From NCBI GenBank assembly GCA_963784675.1, contig CAWASE010000019.1:496001-560000 (forward strand): 64,000 nt of DNA. Direction: 5' to 3'. Position 1 is the first letter of the stretch; every line of letters begins with the position of its first letter. Source of the stretch: SCTD01 sp963784675 (GTDB taxonomy: Bacteria > Actinomycetota > Actinomycetes > Mycobacteriales > SCTD01). Shown here one piece after another: positions 54,996 through 63,589 of the stretch. A model generated the notes under the pieces. That model was given only the letters and a program-made list of their open reading frames with translations, searched no databases and was not told the DNA's origin. Made by a program: the position numbers and the translations under genes.

Positions 54996-55490
54996 ATGGC
55001 GGGCAACCAGCGCGCGCAGATCACCATGAGCGAGCAGGAGGTCGCCGACTTCGTGGTGCGCAGCCGCGCCTGCACGCTCGCCACCGTCAGCGCCACGGGG
55101 GGGCCGCACCTGGTCGCGATGTGGTACGGCGTGATCGACGGTGCGCTGTGGTTCGAGACCAAGGCCAAGTCGCAGAAGGCCGTCAACCTGCGCCGCGACC
55201 CTCGCGTCACCGTCCTGATCGAGGACGGCCTCACCTACGACACCCTGCGCGGGGTGTCGCTGGAGGGACGCGCCGTCGTCGTCGACGACCCCGCAGCGCT
55301 CTGGGCGGTCGGCGTCAGCGTCTGGGAGCGCTACACCGGGCCCTACACCGAGGAGCTGCGTCCGTTCGTCGAGGTGATGCTGCGCAACCGGGTCGCGGTG
55401 CGGCTCGACGTCGAACGCACGCGGTCCTGGGACCACCGCAAGCTCGGCATGGACCCGATGCCGGTCGGTGGCTCGACGGCGCCGGCCTGA
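54996..55490 (+). CDS. PPOX-class flavin/F420-binding protein
   Basis: 164 aa split-barrel protein: SEQEVADFVVRSRACTLATVSATGGPHLVAMWY, ALWFETKAKSQKAVNLRRDPRVTVLIEDG, and RTRSWDHRKLG. This matches the pyridoxamine-5'-phosphate-oxidase-like family, many members of which bind F420 in actinobacteria. ATG 22 nt after the ferredoxin stop; probably the third gene of the KstR operon. Substrate unknown. Confidence 0.88.
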   Translation: MAGNQRAQITMSEQEVADFVVRSRACTLATVSATGGPHLVAMWYGVIDGALWFETKAKSQKAVNLRRDPRVTVLIEDGLTYDTLRGVSLEGRAVVVDDPAALWAVGVSVWERYTGPYTEELRPFVEVMLRNRVAVRLDVERTRSWDHRKLGMDPMPVGGSTAPA

Positions 55491-55503
55491 CCGGCGTGGC
55501 GGC

Positions 55504-56649
55504 TCAGTAGCGGATCACGCCACGGATGTTCTTGCCGTCGCGCATGTCCTGGTAGCCCTGGTTGATCTCGTCGAGGGTGTACTCCTTGGTCACCATCTCG
55601 TCGAGCTTGAGCTTGCCGTCCATGTACAGCGCGAGCAGCCGCGGGATGTCGTAGCGCGGGTTGGCGTTGCCGAAGATGCAGCCGACGAGCTCCTTGCGCA
55701 TCATCGCGAACTCGAACAGGTTCAGCTGCACGTCGTTGGCCATCATGTTGCCGACCGCGGTGACGACGCCTCGGCCGGCCTTCTTCACCAGCGCCATCAT
55801 CTCGCCGACGTGGGTGCCCTCGGCCAGGCCGACGCACAGGATCGCCTTGTCCGCCATGGCGCCGCGGGTGATCTCCTGCAGGACCGGACCGGCGTCGGCC
55901 ATGGAGGCGGCCGTGTGCGTGGCGCCCAGGGTCAGCGCCTTCTCGCACTTCCACGCGACCGGGTCGATCGCCAGCACGTAGCGGGCGCCGGCCATCGCCG
56001 CCCCCTGGACGGCGCTCATGCCGATGCCGCCGAGCCCGATGACCGCGACCGTCTCGCCGGACTGGACGTCGGCGGCGTAGGTGGCCGAGCCCCAGCCGGT
56101 CGTGACGCCGCAGCCGACCAGGGCCGCCCGCTCCAGCGGGATGTCCTTGTCGATCTTGATGGCGGAGTCCTGGCTGACCACGGTGTAGGGCGAGAACGTG
56201 CCCAGGGCAGCCATCGTGCCGAGGTCCTTGCCGTCCTTGCTGTGGTGCCGGCTGGTCATGTCGGTCAGCTGCTTGCCCCCGAGCAGGAAGGCGCCGAGGT
56301 CGCAGAGCTGCTGCTGCCCGATCGAGCAGGACGGACAGCGTCCGCAGGCCGGGATGAAGCTGAAGACGACGTGGTCGCCGACCTCGAAGCCCACCGTGTC
56401 GTCACCGAGCTGCTCGACGATGCCGGCGCCCTCGTGGCCGCCGACGAGGGGGAACTGCTCCAGCCCGAAGGCGGACGCGATCTCGGGGTCGATGACCATG
56501 TCGCCGGTGACCATGTGCTCGTCGGAGTGGCACAGGCCCGAGGCGACCAGCTTGACCAGCAGCTCGCCCTTCTTCGGCGGGTCGAGCTCGATGTCCTCGA
56601 CGCTCCACTCGGTGTGCGGCTCCCACAGGATCGCGGCGCGGGTCTTCAT
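55504..56649 (-). CDS. NDMA-dependent-type zinc alcohol dehydrogenase
   Basis: 381 aa MDR alcohol dehydrogenase. Catalytic zinc: GLCHSDEHM and GGHEGAGIV; structural zinc: CGRCPSCSIGQQQLC. Rossmann motif VAVIGLGGIGMSAVQGAAMAG. Inserted KQLTDMTSRHHSKDGKDLGTM-like loop is typical of the actinobacterial NDMA-dependent group, which keeps NAD tightly bound and may use mycofactocin as electron carrier. Lies 71 bp downstream of the aldehyde dehydrogenase, probably in the same KstR-controlled transcript. Confidence 0.92.
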   Translation of the reverse strand: MKTRAAILWEPHTEWSVEDIELDPPKKGELLVKLVASGLCHSDEHMVTGDMVIDPEIASAFGLEQFPLVGGHEGAGIVEQLGDDTVGFEVGDHVVFSFIPACGRCPSCSIGQQQLCDLGAFLLGGKQLTDMTSRHHSKDGKDLGTMAALGTFSPYTVVSQDSAIKIDKDIPLERAALVGCGVTTGWGSATYAADVQSGETVAVIGLGGIGMSAVQGAAMAGARYVLAIDPVAWKCEKALTLGATHTAASMADAGPVLQEITRGAMADKAILCVGLAEGTHVGEMMALVKKAGRGVVTAVGNMMANDVQLNLFEFAMMRKELVGCIFGNANPRYDIPRLLALYMDGKLKLDEMVTKEYTLDEINQGYQDMRDGKNIRGVIRY

Positions 56650-56719
56650 CGGTGGTGTCCTCCAGATAGCGGGCGGGAGTCCGGCGCGCTGCCGGACGGG
56701 TCGGACGTTCGGGGTCGGG

Positions 56720-58204
56720 TCAGACGACGGGGACGCCGGGCACCACGGTGCCGGCCGGCAGTGAGATGGCCTTGCTCTCCAGATAGGCCGACAGGCCCTC
56801 GGGACCGAGCTCGCGACCCAGGCCGCTGCTCTTGTAGCCGCCGAACGGGGCGGCGAACTCGAGCGCGAAGCTGTTGACCGTGTACGTGCCGGTGCGCACG
56901 CGACGGGCGATGTCGATGCCCGCGGCGACGTCGGCGGTGAAGACGGTGCCCGACAGTCCGTACTGGCTGTCGTTGGCGATGCGGACGGCGTCGTCGGGGG
57001 AGTCGTAGGCCAGCACGCTGACGACCGGTCCGAAGACCTCTTCCTGGGCGATCGTGTGCTGTGCCTCGACGTCGACGACGATCGTCGGCTCGACGTACCA
57101 GCCCGCCTGCTGCGACGCGGGCCGCGCACCGCCGACGGCGATCTTGCCGCCGTCCTTCTGGGCGACGGCGATGTAGCCCTCGACGCGGTCCCGCTGCCGG
57201 TCGCTGACCAGCGGACCGATGGTGGTCGCGGGGTCCATCGGGTCGCCCACGACCTGGTTGCGGGTGAACTCGACGAGCGCCTCGACGACCTCGCTGTAGC
57301 GGTCGCGCGGAGCCAGGATGCGGGTCTGCGCGACGCAGGCCTGCCCGTTGTTCATGAAGCCGGAGCCGAGGGCCTGAGGCACCGCCACGGCGAGGTCGGC
57401 GTCGTCGAGGAAGATGGCGGCGGACTTGCCGCCGAGCTCGAGCGTCACGCGCTTGAGCTGTTCGCCCGCGACCGAGGCGATGCGACGGCCGGCGGCGGTC
57501 GAGCCGGTGAAGCCGACCTTGTCGATACCGGGGTGCTTGACGAGGTACTCGCCGACCTCGCGGCCGGCCGCCACGATGTTGACGACCCCGGCGGGGACGC
57601 CGACCTCCTGCAGGCACTCGGCGAGCAGGTAGGAGTCCAGCGGGGTCTCGGGCGCCGGCTTGAGCACCACGGTGCAGCCCGCGAGAAGCGCCGGCGCGAT
57701 CTTCAGCATGGCGGTGAACAGCGGCACGTTCCACGGGACGATGGCGGCGGCGACCCCGAGCGCCTCGCGTCGCACCAGCGCCGGGCCCATCACCCCTGCC
57801 CGGACCTCCTCGAAGTGGAAGGTGCCGGCCAGGCCGGCGTAGTAGTCCAGGACCATCGTGCTCGCGAACACCTGGCCCATCTGCGAGAAGGAGAACGGCG
57901 AGCCGTTCTGGCTCGTGATGCAGCCGGCGAACTCGTCCATGCGGGTCTGGATGGCCAGCGACAGCGCGCCGAGCAGCGCGCCCCGCTCGGCGGGCGTCGT
58001 GCGCGACCACTCGCCGTCGAAAGCCGTGCGGGCCGCCTGGACGGCGCGGTCGATGTCGGCCTCGCTGCCGTCGGGCACCCGGGCGAAGACCTGCTCGGTG
58101 TGCGGGCTGACCACCTCGATCGTCCCGCTGCCGGCCGGTGCGACGAACTGGCCGTCGATGAACAGGGTGTCGATGGTCTGCACTGTGGAGAGCCTCCCGA
58201 TCAT
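56720..58204 (-). CDS. NAD-dependent aldehyde dehydrogenase
   Basis: 494 aa from ATG 58204; GTG 58183 with GGAGG upstream is an alternative start. Catalytic residues: LELGGKSAAIF (general base Glu) and NNGQACVAQTRI (Cys nucleophile); PWNVPLF and KVGFTGSTAAG bind NAD. YTVNSFALEFAAPFGGYKSSGLGRE near the end is typical of geranial/steroid-type actinobacterial ALDHs. Would act on the aldehyde made by the neighbouring alcohol dehydrogenase. A KstR box lies 24 bp upstream. Confidence 0.93.
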   Translation of the reverse strand: MIGRLSTVQTIDTLFIDGQFVAPAGSGTIEVVSPHTEQVFARVPDGSEADIDRAVQAARTAFDGEWSRTTPAERGALLGALSLAIQTRMDEFAGCITSQNGSPFSFSQMGQVFASTMVLDYYAGLAGTFHFEEVRAGVMGPALVRREALGVAAAIVPWNVPLFTAMLKIAPALLAGCTVVLKPAPETPLDSYLLAECLQEVGVPAGVVNIVAAGREVGEYLVKHPGIDKVGFTGSTAAGRRIASVAGEQLKRVTLELGGKSAAIFLDDADLAVAVPQALGSGFMNNGQACVAQTRILAPRDRYSEVVEALVEFTRNQVVGDPMDPATTIGPLVSDRQRDRVEGYIAVAQKDGGKIAVGGARPASQQAGWYVEPTIVVDVEAQHTIAQEEVFGPVVSVLAYDSPDDAVRIANDSQYGLSGTVFTADVAAGIDIARRVRTGTYTVNSFALEFAAPFGGYKSSGLGRELGPEGLSAYLESKAISLPAGTVVPGVPVV

Positions 58205-58227
58205 GGGCCGCGTTGCCCTCGGCAGTA

Positions 58228-58241
58228 TGGAACACGTTCTA
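58228..58241. promoter_or_regulatory. KstR-type operator before aldehyde dehydrogenase
   Basis: TGGAACACGTTCTA fits TnnAACnnGTTnnA at all fixed positions and lies just upstream of the minus-strand ALDH start. Confidence 0.7.
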
Positions 58242-58342
58242 GTGTTTGCGCCAGCACCCGGGCGCCGCTCGGACCGTGAGCACGACAGGCAGCGCCGGAC
58301 GCCGTCGTCCCGGTCCCGCAGACCGGGACGCGGGCTCGGCCG

Positions 58343-58564
58343 TCAGGTGCGGCGCGTCGAGCCGCGCACCTGCAGGCCGGCGACGAGGTCCTGCGTCGCC
58401 GCTGTCACGTCCGCCACGGCGCGGGCGAAGACCTCGGCGTTGTGGGCCGCGGGCGCCCGCATCCCGGCGATCTTGCGGACGTACTGCAGCGCCGCCGCGG
58501 CCATGTCGTCGGCGGTGACGTCGTCGGTGTACGGGGGACGCAACGTCTTGATGCTCCGGCACAT
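58343..58564 (-). CDS. DUF2277 family protein
   Basis: 73 aa. Signature MCRSIKTLRPPYTDDVTADDMAAAALQYVRKIAG-type (read residues 1-34), then R-x-PAAHNAEVFARAVADV. Function unknown; common in actinobacteria. Leaderless, with TAGGTT 7 nt before ATG 58564. Confidence 0.88.
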   Translation of the reverse strand: MCRSIKTLRPPYTDDVTADDMAAAALQYVRKIAGMRAPAAHNAEVFARAVADVTAATQDLVAGLQVRGSTRRT

Positions 58565-58571
58565 GCCAGGA

Positions 58572-58577
58572 AACCTA
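58572..58577 (-). promoter_or_regulatory. -10 box of leaderless DUF2277 transcript
   Basis: TAGGTT (minus), 7 nt, then ATG at 58564. Confidence 0.6.
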
Positions 58578-58635
58578 CGCGGGTCCCGCAGATCTACTCA
58601 GGCGCAGGCGACGTCCGGACGACAGGCTCTGACGC

Positions 58636-58938
58636 ATGGACACCTCCTCCCTCCCGCTCCGCAACACCACCGCCTTCTTCGCCCAGGCCGCGATCAGCTT
58701 CGGCGTCGCCGGGCTCGCCGTCGGCGTCGGCATCACCTACCTGCCCGTCGACCGCTGGATCCGCGGCTTCCTGGCCGTCGGCTGCCTGTTCCTGGTCAGC
58801 TCGGCCTTCACGCTGGCCAAGTGCGTGCGGGACCAGCAGGAGAGCAACCAGGTGCTGAGCCGCGTCGACCAGGCCCGGCTGGAGAAGATGCTGGCCGAGT
58901 TCGACCCGTACGCAGCCGCCGGCCGCGCCCAGCACTAG
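58636..58938 (+). CDS. YiaA/YiaB-type two-helix membrane protein
   Basis: 100 aa. Two helices (AAISFGVAGLAVGVGITYLP and GFLAVGCLFLVSSAFTLAKC), a pattern matching the yiaAB domain, then a charged tail with RDQQESNQVLSRVDQARLEKML. Unknown function. Lone plus-strand gene in a minus-strand region. Confidence 0.85.
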   Translation: MDTSSLPLRNTTAFFAQAAISFGVAGLAVGVGITYLPVDRWIRGFLAVGCLFLVSSAFTLAKCVRDQQESNQVLSRVDQARLEKMLAEFDPYAAAGRAQH

Positions 58939-58953
58939 CCCGCTCAGCGGCGG

Positions 58954-59655
58954 TCAGCCGTCGGTCGCCAGCAGCTCCGGCGCAGTCCGGGGCGCGACGA
59001 AGATGCCGCTGGCCTCGGCGAGCAGCACGCCGTCGCAGGTGCTCCGACCCCAAGCCATGATCTTGCGCCCTGAGACGCTCTCGACGCCGGCCTCGTAGTC
59101 GATGCGCTGGTGCAGCGGCGTGCGGCCGACGAGCCGCACCGTGAGCGTGCCGGTGAAGCCGGCGATGCCGGACGCCGACTGCGCGACCCCGAGCAGGTCG
59201 TCGAAGGCGGCGATGACGTGACCGCCGTGCACCGAGCCCTGTGGACCCTCGTAGGAGGCGTCGTAGGTGGCGTGGCCGACGGTCCTGTCGCCCTCGAAGC
59301 GCAGGACCAGCGGGGCGGCGTGCGCGTTGCTGCGACCCGACAGCGGGCTGCGTTCGAACAGGCTCGCGTCGCCCTCGTTGCCGTAGACGCCGCCCTTGCC
59401 ACGCACGTCGGGCAGCGCCGCCAGCGCCCTGCGCGCCCGGGCCAGCAGGGCTTCGGCCTCGGCGAGCGCGGCGTCGTCGACGCTCTCGATGTCGAGGTAG
59501 AGCACGTCGGTGACGAGCGCGCGGACGTCCTGCGCCAGCGCGTGCTTGCGGAGTCGGCGGGGCGAGGGCGGGGGATCGACCGGGAACCACGGCCGGTCCC
59601 CGCCGGCGGGGTCCCACTCGCGGCCCGCGCCGGGCAGGTCGGCGGTAGCGGTCAC
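58954..59655 (-). CDS. PaaI-like hot-dog thioesterase
   Basis: 233 aa from GTG 59655, overlapping the acyl-CoA dehydrogenase stop (GTGA). The C-terminal hot-dog domain (about 100-233) carries GPQGSVHGGHVIAAFDDLLG, the HGG-x-x-x-x-x-D/E motif of PaaI-type acyl-CoA thioesterases. The N-terminal about 90 residues are a helical extension. Operonic with two acyl-CoA dehydrogenases, so it may release CoA from degradation intermediates. Confidence 0.88.
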   Translation of the reverse strand: MTATADLPGAGREWDPAGGDRPWFPVDPPPSPRRLRKHALAQDVRALVTDVLYLDIESVDDAALAEAEALLARARRALAALPDVRGKGGVYGNEGDASLFERSPLSGRSNAHAAPLVLRFEGDRTVGHATYDASYEGPQGSVHGGHVIAAFDDLLGVAQSASGIAGFTGTLTVRLVGRTPLHQRIDYEAGVESVSGRKIMAWGRSTCDGVLLAEASGIFVAPRTAPELLATDG

Positions 59656-60722
59656 CGTGCGGCGAGCAGGTCGCCCAGGTGCTCCAACGAGCGCAGAGCG
59701 CCCCCGAGGGCGAGCTCGTCGACCTTGCCGGCCAGGAACCAGCGGTGCAGCGGGTAGGAGACGTCGACGCCGAGCCCGCCGTGCAGGTGCACCGCGGAGG
59801 ACACCACCCGTTGGACCCCCTCGGCGGCCCAGAAGGCGGCGATCGCGGTCTGCTCGCCGGCGTCCAGGCCCTCGTCGGTGCGCCACACGGCCTGCTGCAT
59901 CGTCAGGCGCATCGCCTCGACGTCGATCCAGCAGTCGGCGATGCGACAGGTGACCGCCTGGAAGGCGGCCAGCGGCTTGCCGAACTGCTCCCGGGTCGAG
60001 ACGTGCGCGGCCGCCAGCGCCAACGCCTGGCTGCCGACGCCGACCGCGTGCGCGCAGTGCAGCAGCGTCTGCCGGTTCAGGGCCGCCTCCAGCGCCTGGC
60101 TGCCGCGGGCCACGAGCACACCCCGGGCACCGTCGAGCGTGACGCTCGCGTGCGGCTCGAGCGAGGTGACCACCTCGTCCTGCCGTCGGACCCCGGGGCC
60201 AGCCGGGTCGACGAGCAGCAGGAGCGGCTCGCCGTCCTCGGCCGTGGCGCTGACCAGCAGCTGGTCGGCCTCCCGGGCCCAGGCGACGGCCAACCGCTCG
60301 CCGGACACCGCGAACGCGTCTGCGTCGGGCTTTGCCGCCACGCTGGGCCGCCGCGGGTCGGCGACGCCGGCCTCACCCCAGGCGGGCACGACGAGCACGG
60401 CGCCTGCGGCAGCCCGTTCGAGCAGGTCCAGGTGCTCGGGCGCGGCCGCCAGCACCGGCAGCGCGGCCAGCGCGGCGAGCACCGGGACGCGCCCGGCGGC
60501 GTGGCCGGTGACCTCGGCCAGCACGACGGCTCCGGCGAGCCCGAGGTCGCCGCCGCCGACCTCGCCCGGCAGCGCGGCCGCGAGCAGTCCGGACTCGCCC
60601 AGACGGGTCCAGAGGTCGGTGTCGAACCCGGCCAGCCCGACCTCGGCCGGGGTACCGGTGGCCAGCAGGCGCGTCGCGAGGTCGCGGACGTCCTGCTGCT
60701 CTTCGGTGGGGGTGAAGTCCAT
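59652..60722 (-). CDS. Acyl-CoA dehydrogenase, shorter partner (FadE28/27-like)
   Basis: 356 aa: MDFTPTEEQQDVRDLATRLL, STREQFGKPLAAFQAVTCRIADCWI, and VSSAVHLHGGLGVDVSYPLHRWFL at the C terminus. Short length and degenerate middle domain are like the partner chains of heterotetrameric steroid acyl-CoA dehydrogenases in mycobacteria. Lies 34 bp after the 392-aa dehydrogenase. The pairing suggests an alpha2-beta2 enzyme acting on steroid side chains. Confidence 0.88.
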   Translation of the reverse strand: MDFTPTEEQQDVRDLATRLLATGTPAEVGLAGFDTDLWTRLGESGLLAAALPGEVGGGDLGLAGAVVLAEVTGHAAGRVPVLAALAALPVLAAAPEHLDLLERAAAGAVLVVPAWGEAGVADPRRPSVAAKPDADAFAVSGERLAVAWAREADQLLVSATAEDGEPLLLLVDPAGPGVRRQDEVVTSLEPHASVTLDGARGVLVARGSQALEAALNRQTLLHCAHAVGVGSQALALAAAHVSTREQFGKPLAAFQAVTCRIADCWIDVEAMRLTMQQAVWRTDEGLDAGEQTAIAAFWAAEGVQRVVSSAVHLHGGLGVDVSYPLHRWFLAGKVDELALGGALRSLEHLGDLLAAR

Positions 60723-60756
60723 GGGGCTCGGTGTCCTCTGTCTCTCGGTCCGGGGC

Positions 60757-61935
60757 TCAGCGCTTGCTGCGGGGCAGGCCGAGGGCTGTCTGCGCGAGGA
60801 TCTCGCGCTGCACCTCGTTGGATCCGCCGCCGAAGGTGCGCACCGGCGCGCCGCGGTAGACCTTCTCCAGCGTGCCGGCGAGCTCGGCGCCGGGCGACCC
60901 CTTGCGCACGAAGCCGGCGCGGCCCACCACCTCCAGCAGCATCCGGTAGGCCTCGATGTCGACCTCGCTGCCGTACACCTTGCCGCTGGAGGCGTCGGCC
61001 GGGGTGAGCGAGCCCACCTCGGTCTTCCAGGCCATGCGCCAGTTGAAGAGCTTGAGCGCCTCCAGCCGGGCGTAGACGCGCGCCAGCGTGCTGCGCACCC
61101 ACGGGACGTCGATGAGCCGGCCCCCGTCGGGAGTCACCTCGGTCGTCGCCCAGGCACGGACGGCCTCGAACAGCTCCAGCGAACGACCGCCGAGGGCGGC
61201 CAGCGCGACCCGCTCGTGGTTGAGCTGGGAGGTGATGAGCTGCCAGCCGGCGTCGACCTCGCCCACGACCATGCTCACCGGGACGTGGATGTCCTCGTAG
61301 TAGGTGGCGGTCGTGACCTCACCGCCGACGGTGGTGATCGGCGTGGCCGTGTAGCCGGGGTCGGTGGTGTCGACGAGCAGGATGGTGATGCCCTTGTGCT
61401 TGGCGACGTCGGGGTTGGTGCGGCAGGCCAGCCACACGAAGTCGGCGCCGTCACCCCCGGTCGTGTAGACCTTGTTGCCGTTGACGACGAACTCCTCGCC
61501 CTGGCGCTCTGCCCTAGTGCGCAGCGAGGCGAGGTCGGTCCCCGAGCCGGGCTCGGTGTAGCCGATGGCGATGTCGATGCTGCCGGCCAGGATGCGCGGC
61601 AGGAAGTAGTCCTTCTGCTCCTGCGACCCGTGCCGCATCAGCGTCGGACCCACGGTGTTGAGCGCGATCATCGGCACCGGCGCCCCGGCGCGGGTCGCCT
61701 CGTCGAAGAAGACGAACTGCTCGAGCACCGAACGTCCCTGCCCGCCGTACTCGGTCGGCCAGCCGATGCCGAGCCAGCCGTCGGCCCCCATCTTCTGCCG
61801 GATCTCTTTGGTGGTGGCCCCTTTGAGGCCCTCCTCGGCGATCGCGTCCTTGACGTCCGGCGGGAGCAGCGTCGTGAAGTAGCTGCGCAACCGGTCGCGG
61901 AGCTCGTGCTGGGCGGGGGTGTAGTCGACGTGCAC
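60757..61935 (-). CDS. Acyl-CoA dehydrogenase, longer partner (FadE29/26-like)
   Basis: 392 aa from GTG 61935, with GGAGG 5 nt upstream. IGYTEPGSGTDLASLRTRAERQG (FAD/substrate region), ITTVGGEVTTATYYEDIHVP, NHERVALAALGGRSLELF, YRGAPVRTFGGGSNEVQREILA at the end. First gene of a thioesterase/FadE/FadE operon, downstream of a KstR box. Expected to dehydrogenate a branched or steroid-linked acyl-CoA. Confidence 0.92.
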   Translation of the reverse strand: MHVDYTPAQHELRDRLRSYFTTLLPPDVKDAIAEEGLKGATTKEIRQKMGADGWLGIGWPTEYGGQGRSVLEQFVFFDEATRAGAPVPMIALNTVGPTLMRHGSQEQKDYFLPRILAGSIDIAIGYTEPGSGTDLASLRTRAERQGEEFVVNGNKVYTTGGDGADFVWLACRTNPDVAKHKGITILLVDTTDPGYTATPITTVGGEVTTATYYEDIHVPVSMVVGEVDAGWQLITSQLNHERVALAALGGRSLELFEAVRAWATTEVTPDGGRLIDVPWVRSTLARVYARLEALKLFNWRMAWKTEVGSLTPADASSGKVYGSEVDIEAYRMLLEVVGRAGFVRKGSPGAELAGTLEKVYRGAPVRTFGGGSNEVQREILAQTALGLPRSKR

Positions 61936-61985
61936 GAGGCCTCCACGCTGAGGGTGCGTCCCGACGGACGGGTGCTCCGACGGAC

Positions 61986-61999
61986 GAGAACGTGTTCTA
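61986..61999. promoter_or_regulatory. KstR-type operator before the acyl-CoA dehydrogenase operon
   Basis: GAGAACGTGTTCTA (reverse complement TAGAACACGTTCTC) differs from the KstR consensus at one outer position only. It lies 51 bp upstream of the GTG at 61935. Confidence 0.65.
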
Positions 62000-62045
62000 G
62001 TTTCGGCGCCAGTGTCCCGCCCGCAGGGGGCGGCGTCAACCGGGG

Positions 62046-63515
62046 TCAGCGCAACGCGACGACGACCACGACCAGGCCCGCGGCGACCAGTGCCAGCGCG
62101 AGCTCGGGCGCACGTCGGGCGGGCGGTGCAGGTGCGACCGTCGCCGGATCCACCCCGGTCGCCAGGACGGTGTCGCGCGGCACGTGCCGCCGGCCGCTCA
62201 GCAGCAGCGCGCCCGCGAGGAGCACGACCGGCAGCGTGCAGCGGAAGGCCAGCCCCAGGTCGCCGCGCACCGTGCCGTCGGCGAGCGTGACGGGGGCGAG
62301 GTCGGACAGGAAGCCCACCAGCGGCGGGAAGGCCGCAGCCAGCACGCTGCTGGACAGCTTCAGCACCCCGAAGGCCGCCCCACGCAGCGGGACGGGCGCC
62401 ACCTCGGAGGTGAGCACGGTCGTCGCCGGCAACGAGCCGACGAGCAGACCGACCGCCAGGCCCTGCAGCGGCAGCCGCACCGACAGCACCGGCAGGTCGT
62501 CCAGGAAGCTCACCGTGAAGGCAAGCGCGCCGAGCACGTTGAACACGGCGGCCACGAGCAGCGGTGCTCCGGCGACGACGGGCCGGAGCCGGTCGACGAC
62601 CCACCCGCCGGCCAGGCTGCCCGCCAGCGCCCCGAGCAGGACGGGGACGCCGCCGAGGGTCCCGGCCTGCGTCAGGCTCAGCCCGGAGGCCCGCTGGTGG
62701 TAGGTGACCCCCCAGAACGCGACCGCTGAGAGCGCCCCGGTGGTCAGGGCGGTGGCCAGCACCAGCGCGCGCAGCGAGGGCACGGCCATGACCGCACGCA
62801 CGCCCGCCCAGAGCGGGACGGTCGCGCTCGCCGGCGCGGCCGGCGCGGCGTCCAGCGCCTCGGCCTGCAGCTGCGCCGCCTGCGCAGCGGGCGGTTCGTC
62901 CTGGGCGCCCCGGACGGGCTCGGGCTGTCGACGCAGGAACAGCGCGACGCCCACCCCCGGCAGGGCGAGCGCCACCACCGCGACCCGCCACCCGAAGGCG
63001 TCGCCGATGGCCGCGCCCACCCCCAGCCCCAGCGCTGCGCCGACGACGGGCGTGACGCGCTGGACGCCATAGGCGCGGCCGCGTCGTGCCGTCGGGTAGT
63101 AGTCCGCGACCAGCGACTGACCGGCCGGGTCGTTCACGGCGTCGCCCACGCCGAGGACCGCCCGCATCGCCAGCAGCTGCCCGAAGCTGCGCACCGATCC
63201 CGTGCAGGCGACCACGGCGGCCCAGAGCAGGAAGGTGCGCGAGATCAGCCGCCGCCGGTCGACCCGGTCCGCCAGGACCCCCGCGGGCAGCGCGACCAGC
63301 AGGCCGGCGACGATGACGGCCGTGTCCAGCAGCCCTGCCTGCAGGTCGCCGAAGCCGAGCTCGCCCTGCACGAGCGGCAGCACCGCCGGCAGCACCCGTC
63401 GCTCGGTGCCCTCCACCAGCCCGAGCAGGGCCAGCGCGAGCAGCGGCCGGGTGCCGTAGGGACCCCATGCCGATGCCGGCGCCGAACCTGACGCTCGACG
63501 TCGACGCGTCTGCAC
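62046..63515 (-). CDS. MFS transporter, spinster-like
   Basis: 489 aa, about twelve membrane segments. MFS loop motif GVLADRVDRRRLISRTFLLW after helix 2, and the matching second-half GGWVVDRLRPVVAG. Long cytoplasmic loop (about 205-245) rich in Ala/Gln between halves. Spinster-type MFS proteins carry lipids or hydrophobic molecules. Located in the presumed KstR region, so uptake or efflux of a lipid substrate is possible, unproven. Confidence 0.9.
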   Translation of the reverse strand: MQTRRRRASGSAPASAWGPYGTRPLLALALLGLVEGTERRVLPAVLPLVQGELGFGDLQAGLLDTAVIVAGLLVALPAGVLADRVDRRRLISRTFLLWAAVVACTGSVRSFGQLLAMRAVLGVGDAVNDPAGQSLVADYYPTARRGRAYGVQRVTPVVGAALGLGVGAAIGDAFGWRVAVVALALPGVGVALFLRRQPEPVRGAQDEPPAAQAAQLQAEALDAAPAAPASATVPLWAGVRAVMAVPSLRALVLATALTTGALSAVAFWGVTYHQRASGLSLTQAGTLGGVPVLLGALAGSLAGGWVVDRLRPVVAGAPLLVAAVFNVLGALAFTVSFLDDLPVLSVRLPLQGLAVGLLVGSLPATTVLTSEVAPVPLRGAAFGVLKLSSSVLAAAFPPLVGFLSDLAPVTLADGTVRGDLGLAFRCTLPVVLLAGALLLSGRRHVPRDTVLATGVDPATVAPAPPARRAPELALALVAAGLVVVVVALR

Positions 63516-63589
63516 GGGCCTGCCTGCTCAGTCCGTGCTGGGGCGGGGTGCCGGCAGGGCGCGACGGGCCGCCGGTGCCGGCACGGCCG

